The notes: generated by a model from the sequence alone, not told the origin. Positions 18,377 through 26,840 are shown, counted from the first letter of the stretch. The stretch: DNA of 58,864 nucleotides from Maribacter sp. 4G9 (GCF_002742265.1 NZ_MDGL01000053.1:1-58864); one strand, 5' to 3'. Numbers and translations are program-made.

Positions 18377-18754
18377 TTATTGAACCCTATAAGCAGTACC
18401 AATTTTTACAACATTCTTTCTATTTGGGTCTTTAACCGCATTTTTGTATTCAAAGGTGTACGAGGTATCCGTTGTCCCTATAATTTTATAGTGAATGCCT
18501 ACTTTGCTTTTTAAATCCTGTAAGACAAACTCACAATCATTGAGCCAACGAATGGAAGCACTGTCGATCTTATTGTCATAATAATCTATACTGTAATTAT
18601 CCCCTCGTACAAAACGTCCTTGTTTAAGGGAATCCCCTATGCTATAATTGAAAAGAAATTCGCCGGTCTTATACGCTTGACAATCCCTATTGGGGCTGTA
18701 ACAAGATATCAGGGAAATTAATGGAAATACAACAAAAAACATTTTTTTCAACAT
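18377..18754 (-). CDS. Small lipoprotein of a family often mislabelled 'DNA topoisomerase IV'
   Basis: The 125-residue product has a signal peptide with lipobox LISC, then YSPNRDCQAYKTGEFLFNY and the conserved SIRWLNDCEFVLQDL. The two cysteines in the mature part may form a disulfide. Flavobacterial homologues are sometimes labelled 'DNA topoisomerase IV' because they lie near parE/parC. Nothing here resembles a topoisomerase, and a periplasmic or outer-membrane lipoprotein of unknown role is the proper call. Confidence 0.75.
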   Translation of the reverse strand: MLKKMFFVVFPLISLISCYSPNRDCQAYKTGEFLFNYSIGDSLKQGRFVRGDNYSIDYYDNKIDSASIRWLNDCEFVLQDLKSKVGIHYKIIGTTDTSYTFEYKNAVKDPNRKNVVKIGTAYRVQ

Positions 18755-19026
18755 GGTTGCAATTTAAATAAAATTGGCGTTTCCCAATTCTTGGAAAACC
18801 AGTAAGACTGCCAAAACTTTTGTTAAAGTTTGTATGGCTTTTATTGGGACCTCTTGTTATTGTATCCCATAACTAAACTTGTTTTATGTCTATTGTCTAC
18901 TTTTGGGTTTTTCTTATAAGCACTATTGGTGCTGAATACGTTTAGAAAACACATATTGAATGGTATTCCATAAAGTGGAAGCTTTGTTACAAGATTATAT
19001 TATTTTCGCTCAATTAGTAAAAACGT

Positions 19027-20133
19027 ATGTGGGACTACACAAATTATTTGAATTTTAAAGTGACTACCGTTGAAGGTAGGTATGTAACCAATGCACATAT
19101 TGAAGGATTCCTAAATTCCTTGGGCGACCCATTTAATTTGGAGGTATTAGGGCGCTCCGTAGAAGAAAGACCGATTTATGGAATAAGCGTTGGTCATGGA
19201 GCAAAACGCGTTTTTATGTGGTCGCAAATGCATGGAAATGAATCCACTACGACCAAAGCGGTACTTGATTTGCTCAGTTTTCTAAAGAACGAATCGTCGT
19301 TGGCCAGCGAACTTTTGGGAAAAGTGACCTTAAAAATAATTCCCGTTCTTAATCCGGATGGCGCAAAGGCTTACACTAGATTCAATGCAAATCAAATCGA
19401 CCTAAATAGGGATGCCCAGAAAAAAAGCCAACCTGAGAGCCAAGTGCTAAGAAAAGCATTTGAAGATTTTAGTCCTAACTATTGTTTTAATCTACATGAT
19501 CAACGGACCATTTTCAACGTAGGCAATGAAGAAAGACCCGCAACGGTGTCTTTTTTGGCTCCTTCCTTTGATGAAGGACGAAACAACTCATCATTCAGGG
19601 GTGTCGCCATGAACATTATCGCGGCCATGGATTATGAGCTGCAAAAATTGATACCAGGTCAAGTTGGTCGGTTTGATGATTCTTTTAATCCAAATTGTGT
19701 TGGAGATGCATTTCAAATGGAAGGAATTCCCACCATTCTTTTTGAAGCAGGTCATTATTACGAAGATTACCAAAGGGAAAAGACGCGTGAATATATTTTC
19801 AAATCCCTTTATAAGGCTATAGATACCATAGCCAATGAGCAAATGAACGACTATCCATTGGAGGCCTATTTTAAAATACCCCAAAACAACAAATTATATG
19901 TGGATATCCTTTTGGAAAATGCCCATGTCTTGGATAAATCTTTGCGGGAAAAGGATTGTATCTCATTGATTTACAAGGAAATATTGACAAAAAATAGAAT
20001 AACATTCGTTCCTTCCATTGCTGAAAAAGGCTTTAGGACAGGGCAATATTTTGGTCATAGAACGGTGGATTGTCTTAATGAGGAAGACATGCAATGGTTG
20101 AGTTCCCAAAAAATCCCTGAATTGATAAAATAG
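19027..20133 (+). CDS. M14-family zinc carboxypeptidase
   Basis: The 368-residue protein has the M14 zinc site: HGNE (H69, E72) in MWSQMHGNEST, the third ligand in FNLHDQRTIF, and a candidate catalytic Glu in ILFEAGHYYEDY. NPDGAKAYTRFNANQIDLNRD is the family's substrate-binding region. No signal peptide is seen, so it is probably cytoplasmic and acts on peptides or amidated metabolites. The 272-nt upstream gap contains an AT-rich promoter region but no exact TAnnTTTG box. Confidence 0.87.
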   Translation: MWDYTNYLNFKVTTVEGRYVTNAHIEGFLNSLGDPFNLEVLGRSVEERPIYGISVGHGAKRVFMWSQMHGNESTTTKAVLDLLSFLKNESSLASELLGKVTLKIIPVLNPDGAKAYTRFNANQIDLNRDAQKKSQPESQVLRKAFEDFSPNYCFNLHDQRTIFNVGNEERPATVSFLAPSFDEGRNNSSFRGVAMNIIAAMDYELQKLIPGQVGRFDDSFNPNCVGDAFQMEGIPTILFEAGHYYEDYQREKTREYIFKSLYKAIDTIANEQMNDYPLEAYFKIPQNNKLYVDILLENAHVLDKSLREKDCISLIYKEILTKNRITFVPSIAEKGFRTGQYFGHRTVDCLNEEDMQWLSSQKIPELIK

Positions 20134-20217
20134 TAAGATTAATTATGGTTAGGTTTACGGACATTACGATTTTCGTACAAAAACATAATATTCTCTATAA
20201 TTCTTTTTAATATTTTT

Positions 20218-20225
20218 TATTTTTG
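20218..20225 (+). promoter_or_regulatory. -7 box TATTTTTG of the Lrp/AsnC gene
   Basis: TATTTTTG matches TAnnTTTG and is followed by CATAAAATTAATCAACT before the ATG at 20243. The region upstream is very AT-rich. Confidence 0.45.
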
Positions 20226-20242
20226 CATAAAATTAATCAACT

Positions 20243-20722
20243 ATGGGTAAAGTTAAATTAGACGAAATTGACCACCAAATTCTGGATATGTTAATCGATA
20301 ACACCAGAACACCTTTTACCGATATTGCAAAAAAACTTTTAATTTCCGCAGGAACCGTACATGTGAGGGTGAAGAAAATGGAGGAAGCCGGAATTATTAA
20401 AGGTTCATCGCTTACATTGGATTATGTTAAACTTGGCTATGCTTTTATTGCCTATGTAGGTATATTCTTGGAGAAAACGCATCAGACCAAATTTGTGCTT
20501 GAACGCTTGAACCAGATTCCAAACGTGACCATTGCACACATTACCACGGGGAAGTTTAATATCTTCTGTAAAATCAGGGCAAAGGACACCACACACGCCA
20601 AGAACATCATTTTCAAGATTGATGATATCGATGGTATCAGTAGAACGGAGACCATGATTTCCTTGGAAGAAAGTTTCAATGATAAGAAACGTTTGATGCA
20701 CACCATTTTTAACGAACTTTAG
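20243..20722 (+). CDS. Lrp/AsnC family transcriptional regulator
   Basis: The 159-residue protein has an N-terminal winged helix-turn-helix (DEIDHQILDMLIDNTRTPFTDIAKKLLISAGTVHVRVKKM, about 6-46) and a C-terminal RAM ligand-binding domain (about 68-145). Such proteins sense amino acids and form dimers to octamers. The target genes are not evident; the M14 peptidase upstream and amino-acid enzymes further along (ald, proline dehydrogenase) are candidates only. It is monocistronic, with its own terminator. Confidence 0.92.
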   Translation: MGKVKLDEIDHQILDMLIDNTRTPFTDIAKKLLISAGTVHVRVKKMEEAGIIKGSSLTLDYVKLGYAFIAYVGIFLEKTHQTKFVLERLNQIPNVTIAHITTGKFNIFCKIRAKDTTHAKNIIFKIDDIDGISRTETMISLEESFNDKKRLMHTIFNEL

Positions 20723-20745
20723 TTTATTTTTTACGATATTGCAAG

Positions 20746-20774
20746 GCCCAATCAATTTTTGATTGGGCTTTTTT
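20746..20774 (+). terminator. Terminator of the Lrp/AsnC gene
   Basis: A perfect 10-bp stem GCCCAATCAA-TTT-TTGATTGGGC (20746-20768) is followed by six T residues. It lies 24 nt past the stop codon. Confidence 0.9.
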
Positions 20775-20797
20775 GACGTAACCTTGGGCCAAAAAGT

Positions 20798-21313
20798 ATG
20801 AGAAAATCAGAATTACCGGATTTAGGTACTTCCAACTTTTATGATACGTATATAAATACGTTGGAGGACGTTAATCTTATGGATGCCTTTTATGAAGGAA
20901 AGGAGTGGTTTCTAGATTATGTAAAGGACCTTCCCCTGGAGCAACTTGGGTATGCCTATGGGGAAAATAAATGGACCATTGCAGAGGTGTTGATACATAT
21001 CATCGATACGGAGCGTATTTTCCAATATAGGGCCTTCCGGTTTTCGAGAAACGACAAGGTTGAATTGCCCGGTTTTGATCAGGATGCCTACATATTGGAA
21101 AGCAATAGTCTCAATAGGACCAAAGAGGATATCCTTGAGGACTACCTGGCCGTTCGCAACGCTACTATCACCCTTTTTAAAAATTTGGGAAATGCCCAAT
21201 TGGGTCGTGTGGGTACTGCAAGTGGAATTTCATGGAGTGTCGCAGCATTGGGTTTTGCCATTAGCGGGCACCAAAAGCATCACGCCAATATCCTAATGGA
21301 AAAATATTCCTAA
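20798..21313 (+). CDS. DinB family protein
   Basis: The 171-residue four-helix-bundle protein has histidines of the DinB metal triad in IAEVLIHIIDTE and near the C-terminus in ISGHQKHHANIL. The family includes thiol-dependent transferases, but most members are uncharacterised. It starts 24 nt after the Lrp terminator and converges with the next gene with 1 nt between stop codons. A second DinB protein lies in the his operon (46060-46578). Confidence 0.85.
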   Translation: MRKSELPDLGTSNFYDTYINTLEDVNLMDAFYEGKEWFLDYVKDLPLEQLGYAYGENKWTIAEVLIHIIDTERIFQYRAFRFSRNDKVELPGFDQDAYILESNSLNRTKEDILEDYLAVRNATITLFKNLGNAQLGRVGTASGISWSVAALGFAISGHQKHHANILMEKYS

Positions 21314-21314
21314 A

Positions 21315-21653
21315 CTAATCATACTCTGAATACGCATCCTCATCGGATTCATAGTTCATCTCCATTTCAGGAATGATTTCTTCTTCTTCCTGCATTACTT
21401 CTTCGGGAGTTTTACTTTCAAGTTCCTTTTCAATGGTATCTTCAAAGTTGGCAATGAAATTGGAAAGACTTTTACTGATCTTAACTAGGTACAGCGTATC
21501 CTCTGTTCTAAGTTCCACGGCTTCCACATATTCGCCATGGGCATTTTTGAATACGATAATGTCTTCATCACCATAGCCATAGGGATATTTTTCGATTAAC
21601 AGGGACGCAAGCCTATGGTCCAATTTTTTGTAGTCGATAAGTCGTCTGGTCAT
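21315..21653 (-). CDS. Conserved small protein with acidic C-terminus
   Basis: The 112-residue soluble protein has a basic N-terminus (MTRRLIDYKKLDHRLASLLIEKYPYGYGDEDIIVF), a beta-rich core (GEYVEAVELRTEDTLYLVKIS) and a strongly acidic tail (EEEEIIPEMEMNYESDEDAYSEYD). There is no membrane segment or catalytic motif. It looks like a lineage-conserved flavobacterial protein of unknown role. A 12-bp inverted repeat lies just ahead of its start codon (21656-21700), which suggests control at the promoter or in the leader RNA. Confidence 0.7.
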   Translation of the reverse strand: MTRRLIDYKKLDHRLASLLIEKYPYGYGDEDIIVFKNAHGEYVEAVELRTEDTLYLVKISKSLSNFIANFEDTIEKELESKTPEEVMQEEEEIIPEMEMNYESDEDAYSEYD

Positions 21654-21655
21654 AA

Positions 21656-21700
21656 TAGTTTAGGTCAGTTGTGGTTTTATTTTATTCTTGACCTAAACTA
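21656..21700. promoter_or_regulatory. 12-bp perfect inverted repeat ahead of the acidic-tail protein gene
   Basis: TAGTTTAGGTCA (21656-21667) and TGACCTAAACTA (21689-21700) are perfect reverse complements separated by 21 nt. The proximal arm ends 3 nt from the start codon of the minus-strand gene. It may be a pair of operator half-sites or a leader hairpin that hides the ribosome-binding region. There is no T-run, so it is not a terminator. Confidence 0.5.
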
Positions 21701-21762
21701 ATTATTTAATCAACTCGTAAATGTAAAGAGTTGTGAAACAGTGGTTTTAGTATATGAAAATT

Positions 21763-22824
21763 TTATTCCATGTAGTATGCAAAGGCTTGCTGAAATAAAT
21801 CGGGAGAAATGGTTACATCAATTTGGGTTTTACCAATACGACTTAAGAGGACAAAATTGATGTTTCCGTGTGAATTCTTTTTATCATATTTCAGAAGTTC
21901 GAGAATAGCCGTGATATCCTTTTCGGTAAATTCAACCCTTTTGTAGTACTTCAAAAAGGTTGTCTTTATATCCGCCAGCTGCTCTTGGGACAATCCTGTA
22001 ATCCTGTATGAAAGGTATCCCTCCGTAATCATTCCAATGGCAATTGCCTCGCCATGTAGCAAGGTTTCCTTGTTTTCATTTTCCAAAAAGTAGGACTCTA
22101 CGGCATGCCCCAAGGTATGTCCGTAATTCAAGATTTTCCGAATGTTTTGTTCGGTAGGGTCCTCTAGCACGACCTTGTTCTTAAATTCTACGGAAGGAAA
22201 AATATGATTCTTTAATTCGTTGATGGAACGAACCTCTTTTAGCGATTCCCAATAATCCGCATCTCCAATAAGACCATGTTTGAGCATTTCTGCAAAGCCA
22301 CTGGTAATCTGTCTTTCGTTCAATGTTTCCAGGAAATCCGATACTATCAAAACCATTTCCGGCTGATTGATGACCCCGATCTGGTTTTTCAAGGGCCCTA
22401 GGTCAACACCCGTTTTTCCGCCAACGGAAGCATCAACCATGGACAAGAGGGTAGTAGGTACGTTTATAAAGTGAATCCCTCTTTTAAAGGTAGAGGCCAC
22501 AAACCCCCCAAGATCCGTCAAGACCCCTCCGCCCAGATTGATCATAAGACTCTTTCGGTCCGCTCCAAGTTCGGAAAGGGCTTCCCAAACACCTACACAA
22601 GTTTCTATGGTCTTGTTGATTTCCCCTGATTCTATTTCAATGATTTCAAAAGTATACTCCCCTGCAATTTCAGACATAAATTGTGGCAAACACAATTCAT
22701 GGGTGTTCTCGTCCACCAAAATAAAAATAGTGGAGTAGTTATGGGAAGCTAAGTGTGAATTTAGAACTTCAAATGCCATTTTGTCAAAATGGACCGAATA
22801 AGAATCTGATACTATGGACTGCAT
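21763..22824 (-). CDS. aroB: 3-dehydroquinate synthase
   Basis: AroB is the second enzyme of the shikimate pathway; it converts DAHP to 3-dehydroquinate using NAD and a divalent metal. The 353-residue length is normal. Motifs include the NAD-binding GGGVLTDLGGFVASTFKRGI, the substrate region GGKTGVDLGPLKNQIGVINQP and metal ligands in NYGHTLGHAVE and LLHGEAIAIGM. It is divergent from proline dehydrogenase with about 120 nt between the starts. Confidence 0.95.
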   Translation of the reverse strand: MQSIVSDSYSVHFDKMAFEVLNSHLASHNYSTIFILVDENTHELCLPQFMSEIAGEYTFEIIEIESGEINKTIETCVGVWEALSELGADRKSLMINLGGGVLTDLGGFVASTFKRGIHFINVPTTLLSMVDASVGGKTGVDLGPLKNQIGVINQPEMVLIVSDFLETLNERQITSGFAEMLKHGLIGDADYWESLKEVRSINELKNHIFPSVEFKNKVVLEDPTEQNIRKILNYGHTLGHAVESYFLENENKETLLHGEAIAIGMITEGYLSYRITGLSQEQLADIKTTFLKYYKRVEFTEKDITAILELLKYDKKNSHGNINFVLLSRIGKTQIDVTISPDLFQQAFAYYME

Positions 22825-22913
22825 GGAACCTAAATTATATATAGACCAAAAATCTTTAATTTAAGAGCGCAAAATAATGGTTATTTTAATCAATAGAATA
22901 TAAATCCTGTCTT

Positions 22914-22921
22914 TATCTTTG
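22914..22921 (+). promoter_or_regulatory. -7 box TATCTTTG of proline dehydrogenase
   Basis: TATCTTTG followed by GTGCC matches TAnnTTTG and lies 22 nt before the ATG at 22944. Confidence 0.45.
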
Positions 22922-22943
22922 GTGCCTTAAAAATTGTCTGCAT

Positions 22944-24110
22944 ATGGATGCTATTTTTGAGAATACGGCAACCGCTTTTTCTTTAAAGACGGATTCTGAA
23001 CTGGAACGGGCCTATTTTCTCTTTAAGATGATTGCCAATGAGCCGCTTGTAAAGATTGGAACGGCAATGACCAATTTTGCCATTAAGGCACATCTTCCTG
23101 TCGAAGGTCTCATTAGGGCTACCGTATTCGACCATTTTTGCGGAGGTGTCAATGAAGCCGACTGCATGCCGGTTGTGGACAAAATGTTCGAAAAGGGGGT
23201 ATGTTCCGTTTTGGATTACTCGGTAGAGGGCAAGGATGAAGAAGACCCTTTTGACAACGCCACGGCAATGATCTTGAAAATCTTGGATTTTGTAAAAGAA
23301 AAGGATGCCATTCCGTTTGCCGTATTCAAACCATCTGGATTTGGAAGATTTGCCCTATACCAAAAGATAAGCGAAGGCGGGAAATTATCCGAAAAGGAAG
23401 AGGCCGAATGGCAACGGGTCATCAATAGATTTGATAAAGTGTGCAAAAAGGCGCATGACCTGGATGTCTCTTTGTTGATAGATGGGGAAGAAAGCTGGAT
23501 GCAAGATGCAGCAGACCAGCTTGCCGAGGACATGATGCGCAAATACAACAAGAAGAAAGCGATTGTTTTCAATACTTTACAGACCTATAGATGGGATAGG
23601 TTACCCTATTTAAAGGATTTGTACGAAAGTGCGGACAAGGAAGGATTTAAGATTGGAATCAAGGTAGTTCGTGGCGCCTATATGGAAAAGGAAAATGAGC
23701 GGGCCAGGGAAAAGGGATACCCAAGCCCTATTTGTGAGTCAAAAGCGGCTACCGACGAAAATTTTGATGCCACTATCGCCTATATGCTCGAAAATTTGGA
23801 GGTAATGTCTATATTTTCAGGAACACATAATGAAAATAGCTGTTATAAGCTGATGCAGTTGATGAAGGAAAAGAAAGTTGACAACGATCACAAGGACATT
23901 TGGTTTGGACAACTTTACGGTATGAGCGACCATATTTCCTTCAACCTCGCTGCCCATGGTTATAATGTGGCAAAGTACCTTCCTTTTGGACCGGTTAGGG
24001 ACGTTATGCCCTATTTGATCCGCAGGGCGGAGGAGAACACATCGGTAGCGGGGCAAACTAGTAGGGAACTTTCCTTATTGAAAAAGGAACGTAAACGGAG
24101 AAAAATCTAG
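22944..24110 (+). CDS. Proline dehydrogenase
   Basis: This FAD enzyme oxidises proline to pyrroline-5-carboxylate and passes electrons to the membrane quinone pool. The 388-residue single-domain form lacks the P5C dehydrogenase half of bifunctional PutA. Family motifs are PFAVFKPSGFGRF, VVRGAYMEKENERAREKGYPSP, FSGTHNENS and the C-terminal RRAEENTSVAGQTSRELSLL, whose two Arg bind the proline carboxylate. It converges with the small gene at 24111 with no gap. Alanine dehydrogenase lies close by, so amino-acid catabolism is clustered here. Confidence 0.93.
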   Translation: MDAIFENTATAFSLKTDSELERAYFLFKMIANEPLVKIGTAMTNFAIKAHLPVEGLIRATVFDHFCGGVNEADCMPVVDKMFEKGVCSVLDYSVEGKDEEDPFDNATAMILKILDFVKEKDAIPFAVFKPSGFGRFALYQKISEGGKLSEKEEAEWQRVINRFDKVCKKAHDLDVSLLIDGEESWMQDAADQLAEDMMRKYNKKKAIVFNTLQTYRWDRLPYLKDLYESADKEGFKIGIKVVRGAYMEKENERAREKGYPSPICESKAATDENFDATIAYMLENLEVMSIFSGTHNENSCYKLMQLMKEKKVDNDHKDIWFGQLYGMSDHISFNLAAHGYNVAKYLPFGPVRDVMPYLIRRAEENTSVAGQTSRELSLLKKERKRRKI

Positions 24111-24494
24111 TTATTTAACGGAGACTGATTCAATACTGGCCTTATCCGGACAGTTTTTCACCCAAGCTTCCAATTTTAAATCCTCCTTTTCACCTTCAAT
24201 AAAGTACGATTTACAAGGTGAACTTTTTGTGTTGCTTGTGGAGAAATCCACATCTCCTTCAGTGAGGAGATAAACGATATCCAAACTATCCAATTCCTTT
24301 TCCGCTAGTTGTCTTTCTACCTCGTTGGAATAATATAATGATTTGGACCGAATGTCCTTTAAGGTTCTACAGTTGGGGAAATAGCAAAAACTGACTCCGG
24401 TTTCGTCCGATTTTTTTCGTAAAAACATTGCCAAAAAAACAATCCCGATGGCAAGTCCGCCCATATAAAATCCCAAACGTTTAAAAAAACTCAT
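24111..24494 (-). CDS. Membrane-anchored conserved protein (DUF4258-like)
   Basis: The 127-residue protein has one N-terminal membrane segment (LGFYMGGLAIGIVFLAMFL, about 7-25) followed by a soluble domain. YFPNCRTLKDIRSKSLYYSNEVERQLAEKELD and the later Cys residues (SSPCKSY, VKNCPDK) fit a small flavobacterial family that I recall as DUF4258-like; this name is uncertain. The gene sits between proline dehydrogenase and alanine dehydrogenase and may be read with the latter. Confidence 0.6.
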   Translation of the reverse strand: MSFFKRLGFYMGGLAIGIVFLAMFLRKKSDETGVSFCYFPNCRTLKDIRSKSLYYSNEVERQLAEKELDSLDIVYLLTEGDVDFSTSNTKSSPCKSYFIEGEKEDLKLEAWVKNCPDKASIESVSVK

Positions 24495-24566
24495 TGCAAG
24501 AAATCAAGGTTAAAGGGCGTAAAATTATGGGATCACATTGGATGCTGAAAGTAAGTTGGGGTAATT

Positions 24567-25766
24567 CTAAAAAATTAGGAAGTTGATATCGCTATAAGAG
24601 AGGTCGAACCAATCCCCAACAGATTTATTGGTTAGTATACCATGGTACATATAGAGTCCGTTGCGAAGCCCCTTGTCAAAGCGAAGCGAATTTTCCAAAC
24701 CTCCGTCCTCACCGATTTTTAGTAGATATGGGGTGAAAATATTACTGATGGAAACCGAAGCCGTTTTAGGATACCTTGAGGGTATATTGGGCACTCCGTA
24801 GTGGAGTACACCAGATTTTTCGATAGTGGGTTTATTATGGTTGGTAATCTCACTGGTTTCAAAACAGCCGCCCGTATCAATACTTACATCAATAATGACC
24901 GCTCCTTTTTTCATGTGTTCCACCATGGTACTCGTAACGATTATAGGAGACCTACCTTTACCTCGGGTAGCTCCAATGGCCACATCACAGCGTTTTAAGG
25001 CCTTTAAAAGATTCTTAGGTTGAATGGTAGAAGTATAAACGGTTTGTTTAAGATTGGTCTGAATATTTCGCAGCCTGGTTATGGAATTATCGAAAATCTT
25101 CACATTGGCCCCAAGTCCTATGGCCGATCGTGCGGCATATTCCCCAACGGTTCCGGCACCAATGATGACCACTTCCGCAGGTGGTACCCCACTTATGTTG
25201 CCAAACATGAGTCCATTTCCTTTATTGGTCGCCGCCATGAGTTCTGCAGCGATAAGAACGGAAGCCGTTCCTGCAATTTCACTTAATGACCGTACTGCGG
25301 GATATTTGCCATCTTCATCGCGAATGTATTCAAACGCAATGGCCGTAATCCTTTTTTGGGCCAACTCCTCAAAGTAACCTTTGTTTTGTGTTTTGATTTG
25401 CAAGGCCGATATCACCGTTGTCTGTGGGTGTATCATGGCAATCTCTGAAAGGGTGGGGGGCTCCACTTTTAATAGTAACGGACAGGAGAATACTTTTTTT
25501 GTGTCCCTTGTAATTTCACCACCGGCATCCACGTAATCCTTATCAGTAAAGTTGGCCCCTTCACCAGCACCTGATTCCAATAGAACCCTGTGTCCGTTGG
25601 AGGTAATGGCGTTTACTGCGTCTGGGGTTAGGCAAATACGTTTTTCTTGGTATTGGTTCTCCTTGGGTATACCAATAAATAGTTCCCCTTTTTGTCTAAG
25701 GACTTCCAGGGTTTCCTCTTGCGGCAGTAATTGCTGTTTACTAAAAGGAGAGCTAGGTTGGTTCAT
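24567..25766 (-). CDS. ald: Alanine dehydrogenase
   Basis: This enzyme catalyses NAD-dependent interconversion of alanine and pyruvate plus ammonia. The 399-residue protein has the N-terminal catalytic domain (GIPKENQYQEKRICLTPDAV, LLKVEPP, with the substrate-binding Lys), the NAD domain (VVIIGAGTVGEYAARSAIGLGANVKIFD) and the conserved DVSIDTGGCFETSEITNH. Length and motifs fit the AlaDH/PNT family; the separate PNT beta subunit is absent, so transhydrogenase is unlikely. A 25-residue N-terminal extension is present. Confidence 0.9.
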   Translation of the reverse strand: MNQPSSPFSKQQLLPQEETLEVLRQKGELFIGIPKENQYQEKRICLTPDAVNAITSNGHRVLLESGAGEGANFTDKDYVDAGGEITRDTKKVFSCPLLLKVEPPTLSEIAMIHPQTTVISALQIKTQNKGYFEELAQKRITAIAFEYIRDEDGKYPAVRSLSEIAGTASVLIAAELMAATNKGNGLMFGNISGVPPAEVVIIGAGTVGEYAARSAIGLGANVKIFDNSITRLRNIQTNLKQTVYTSTIQPKNLLKALKRCDVAIGATRGKGRSPIIVTSTMVEHMKKGAVIIDVSIDTGGCFETSEITNHNKPTIEKSGVLHYGVPNIPSRYPKTASVSISNIFTPYLLKIGEDGGLENSLRFDKGLRNGLYMYHGILTNKSVGDWFDLSYSDINFLIF

Positions 25767-25803
25767 ATATGGGTATCTAAAAAAGGAATTTTTAGTCCTA
25801 AAT

Positions 25804-25811
25804 CAAATGTA
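25804..25811 (-). promoter_or_regulatory. -7 box TACATTTG of ald
   Basis: On the minus strand TACATTTG matches TAnnTTTG and lies 37 nt before the ald start codon. Confidence 0.4.
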
Positions 25812-25861
25812 CGATTTTTAGATAAACGTTAGTTCCCAAAAATCATGGGTAACCCAGATTC

Positions 25862-26524
25862 TTAAAACTTAAAATGAAACCAGCTTTGTATTTTATCCTG
25901 AAAAACTTTAAGGCCCTGTTCAATATTGTCCGTGGAGAGTTTTCGGTTTATTTCTTCGGAAAGCGATTCGGCCTTTAGTTCGTCCGGGGAATCATTCGAT
26001 TTCTCTAAAGTATTGGATGTATAGCCATCCGAAATATTTTTTTCCTTTAATTCCTCCAATTCCGCTTCCATAGCCTCCAAATCGATACCATGGACATACT
26101 TGTCGTAAAGTTTTATCCTAATAAAGTATACAAATGGAATTATGACCATGCATATTGGCAGAAGCCATAAAACATTCTCAGAATCTATGTACTTATTTTT
26201 TGAATATAGAACTTCAAAAAGTTGAAATACATACATAGTAACTGGTATTAAAATGATATGATACCACCAATGCTTACATGTAAAAAACCAAATTAATAGA
26301 AGATATAGAGGTACAATTTTACCAAGTAGAAACCATGCATAAACACTAAGATTTGCAAACCCATTTTCGTCGATTTCGAATCCCAAGAAGTTAATTGTAG
26401 CACCTTCCTCAGACGAAACATAGTCATGTAGTTTAAAAATGAAGGGCGAGGCTAGAATTAAAAAAACCATTAAGGAGTCCAGAAACAACTTCCTTTTCGC
26501 TTGCTTTCTTTCTGACTTATTCAT
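25862..26524 (-). CDS. Uncharacterised four-TM membrane protein with acidic coiled tail
   Basis: The product has 220 residues starting at MNKSERKQAKRKLFL. A longer reading to 26680 would cross the terminator hairpin at 26576-26606 and is rejected. It has about four membrane segments (DSLMVFLILASPFIF; VYAWFLLGKIVPLYLLLIWF; WYHIILIPVTMYVFQLF; VLWLLPICMVIIPFVYFI) and a cytosolic tail with a Glu-rich helix (EAMEAELEELKEKN). I recognise no family. Codon use is slightly more AT-rich than the neighbours, consistent with a lineage-specific gene. Confidence 0.6.
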   Translation of the reverse strand: MNKSERKQAKRKLFLDSLMVFLILASPFIFKLHDYVSSEEGATINFLGFEIDENGFANLSVYAWFLLGKIVPLYLLLIWFFTCKHWWYHIILIPVTMYVFQLFEVLYSKNKYIDSENVLWLLPICMVIIPFVYFIRIKLYDKYVHGIDLEAMEAELEELKEKNISDGYTSNTLEKSNDSPDELKAESLSEEINRKLSTDNIEQGLKVFQDKIQSWFHFKF

Positions 26525-26575
26525 TTTCTCCGTCAATATTACTTCGCTTAAAACGTATGCTAGAATAATACAACG

Positions 26576-26606
26576 AAAAAAAGGACAATTTATTGATTGT
26601 CCTTTT
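26576..26606 (-). terminator. Terminator of the 43-codon small gene
   Basis: The stem AAAAGGACAA (26579-26588) with TTGTCCTTTT (26597-26606) is a perfect 10-bp hairpin with an 8-nt loop. On the minus strand it ends in a U-tract. It lies 34 nt past the stop codon of the small ORF at 26640-26771. Confidence 0.8.
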
Positions 26607-26639
26607 GTTAATTTAAATAAACTATTAAAAATAGTACTA

Positions 26640-26771
26640 TTAATTCTTATTTGATTTTCTGATAAGTGTTCTATCCACACTTAGTTTTTGGTCTACTACT
26701 ATAGGAGATATAAGTCCTAAGAGGAAGAAGCCTAACACCATGGCGGCTAAAAAAGTTCTTTTATTTTTCAT
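26640..26771 (-). CDS. Small single-TM protein (43 residues)
   Basis: ATG to TAA encodes 43 residues: a basic N-terminus (MKNKR), one hydrophobic segment (TFLAAMVLGFFLLGLISPIVV) and a basic C-tail (VDRTLIRKSNKN). The gene has a -7 box TACGTTTG with a -33 TTG upstream (26814-26840) and a terminator 34 nt downstream, so a full transcription unit surrounds it. The shape suggests a small inner-membrane protein with K-in/R-out flanks. No family is recognised; homologues may be missed because of length. Confidence 0.6.
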   Translation of the reverse strand: MKNKRTFLAAMVLGFFLLGLISPIVVDQKLSVDRTLIRKSNKN

Positions 26772-26813
26772 TTTCTCTAGGGGTTTTTAGTTAGTACTCT
26801 ACTTGTTCTTGTA

Positions 26814-26840
26814 CAAACGTAAGAAAAAATGGACAAACAA
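26814..26840 (-). promoter_or_regulatory. Promoter of the 43-codon small gene
   Basis: On the minus strand a TTG (26838-26840), a 16-nt spacer and TACGTTTG (26814-26821) match the Bacteroidota TTG-N17-23-TAnnTTTG promoter within one nucleotide of spacing. The start codon of the small ORF is 42 nt downstream. Confidence 0.5.

Noticed and set aside
18755..19026. Possible RNA gene in the 272-nt gap before the M14 peptidase
   Set aside because: No tRNA-like T-loop, no strong hairpin and no promoter-terminator pair were found. It is treated as an ordinary promoter region.
26525..26680. N-terminal extension of the four-TM membrane protein (52 extra codons)
   Set aside because: The extension crosses a 10-bp-stem terminator that belongs to the upstream small gene. 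The start MNKSERKQAKRK at 26524 fits better.
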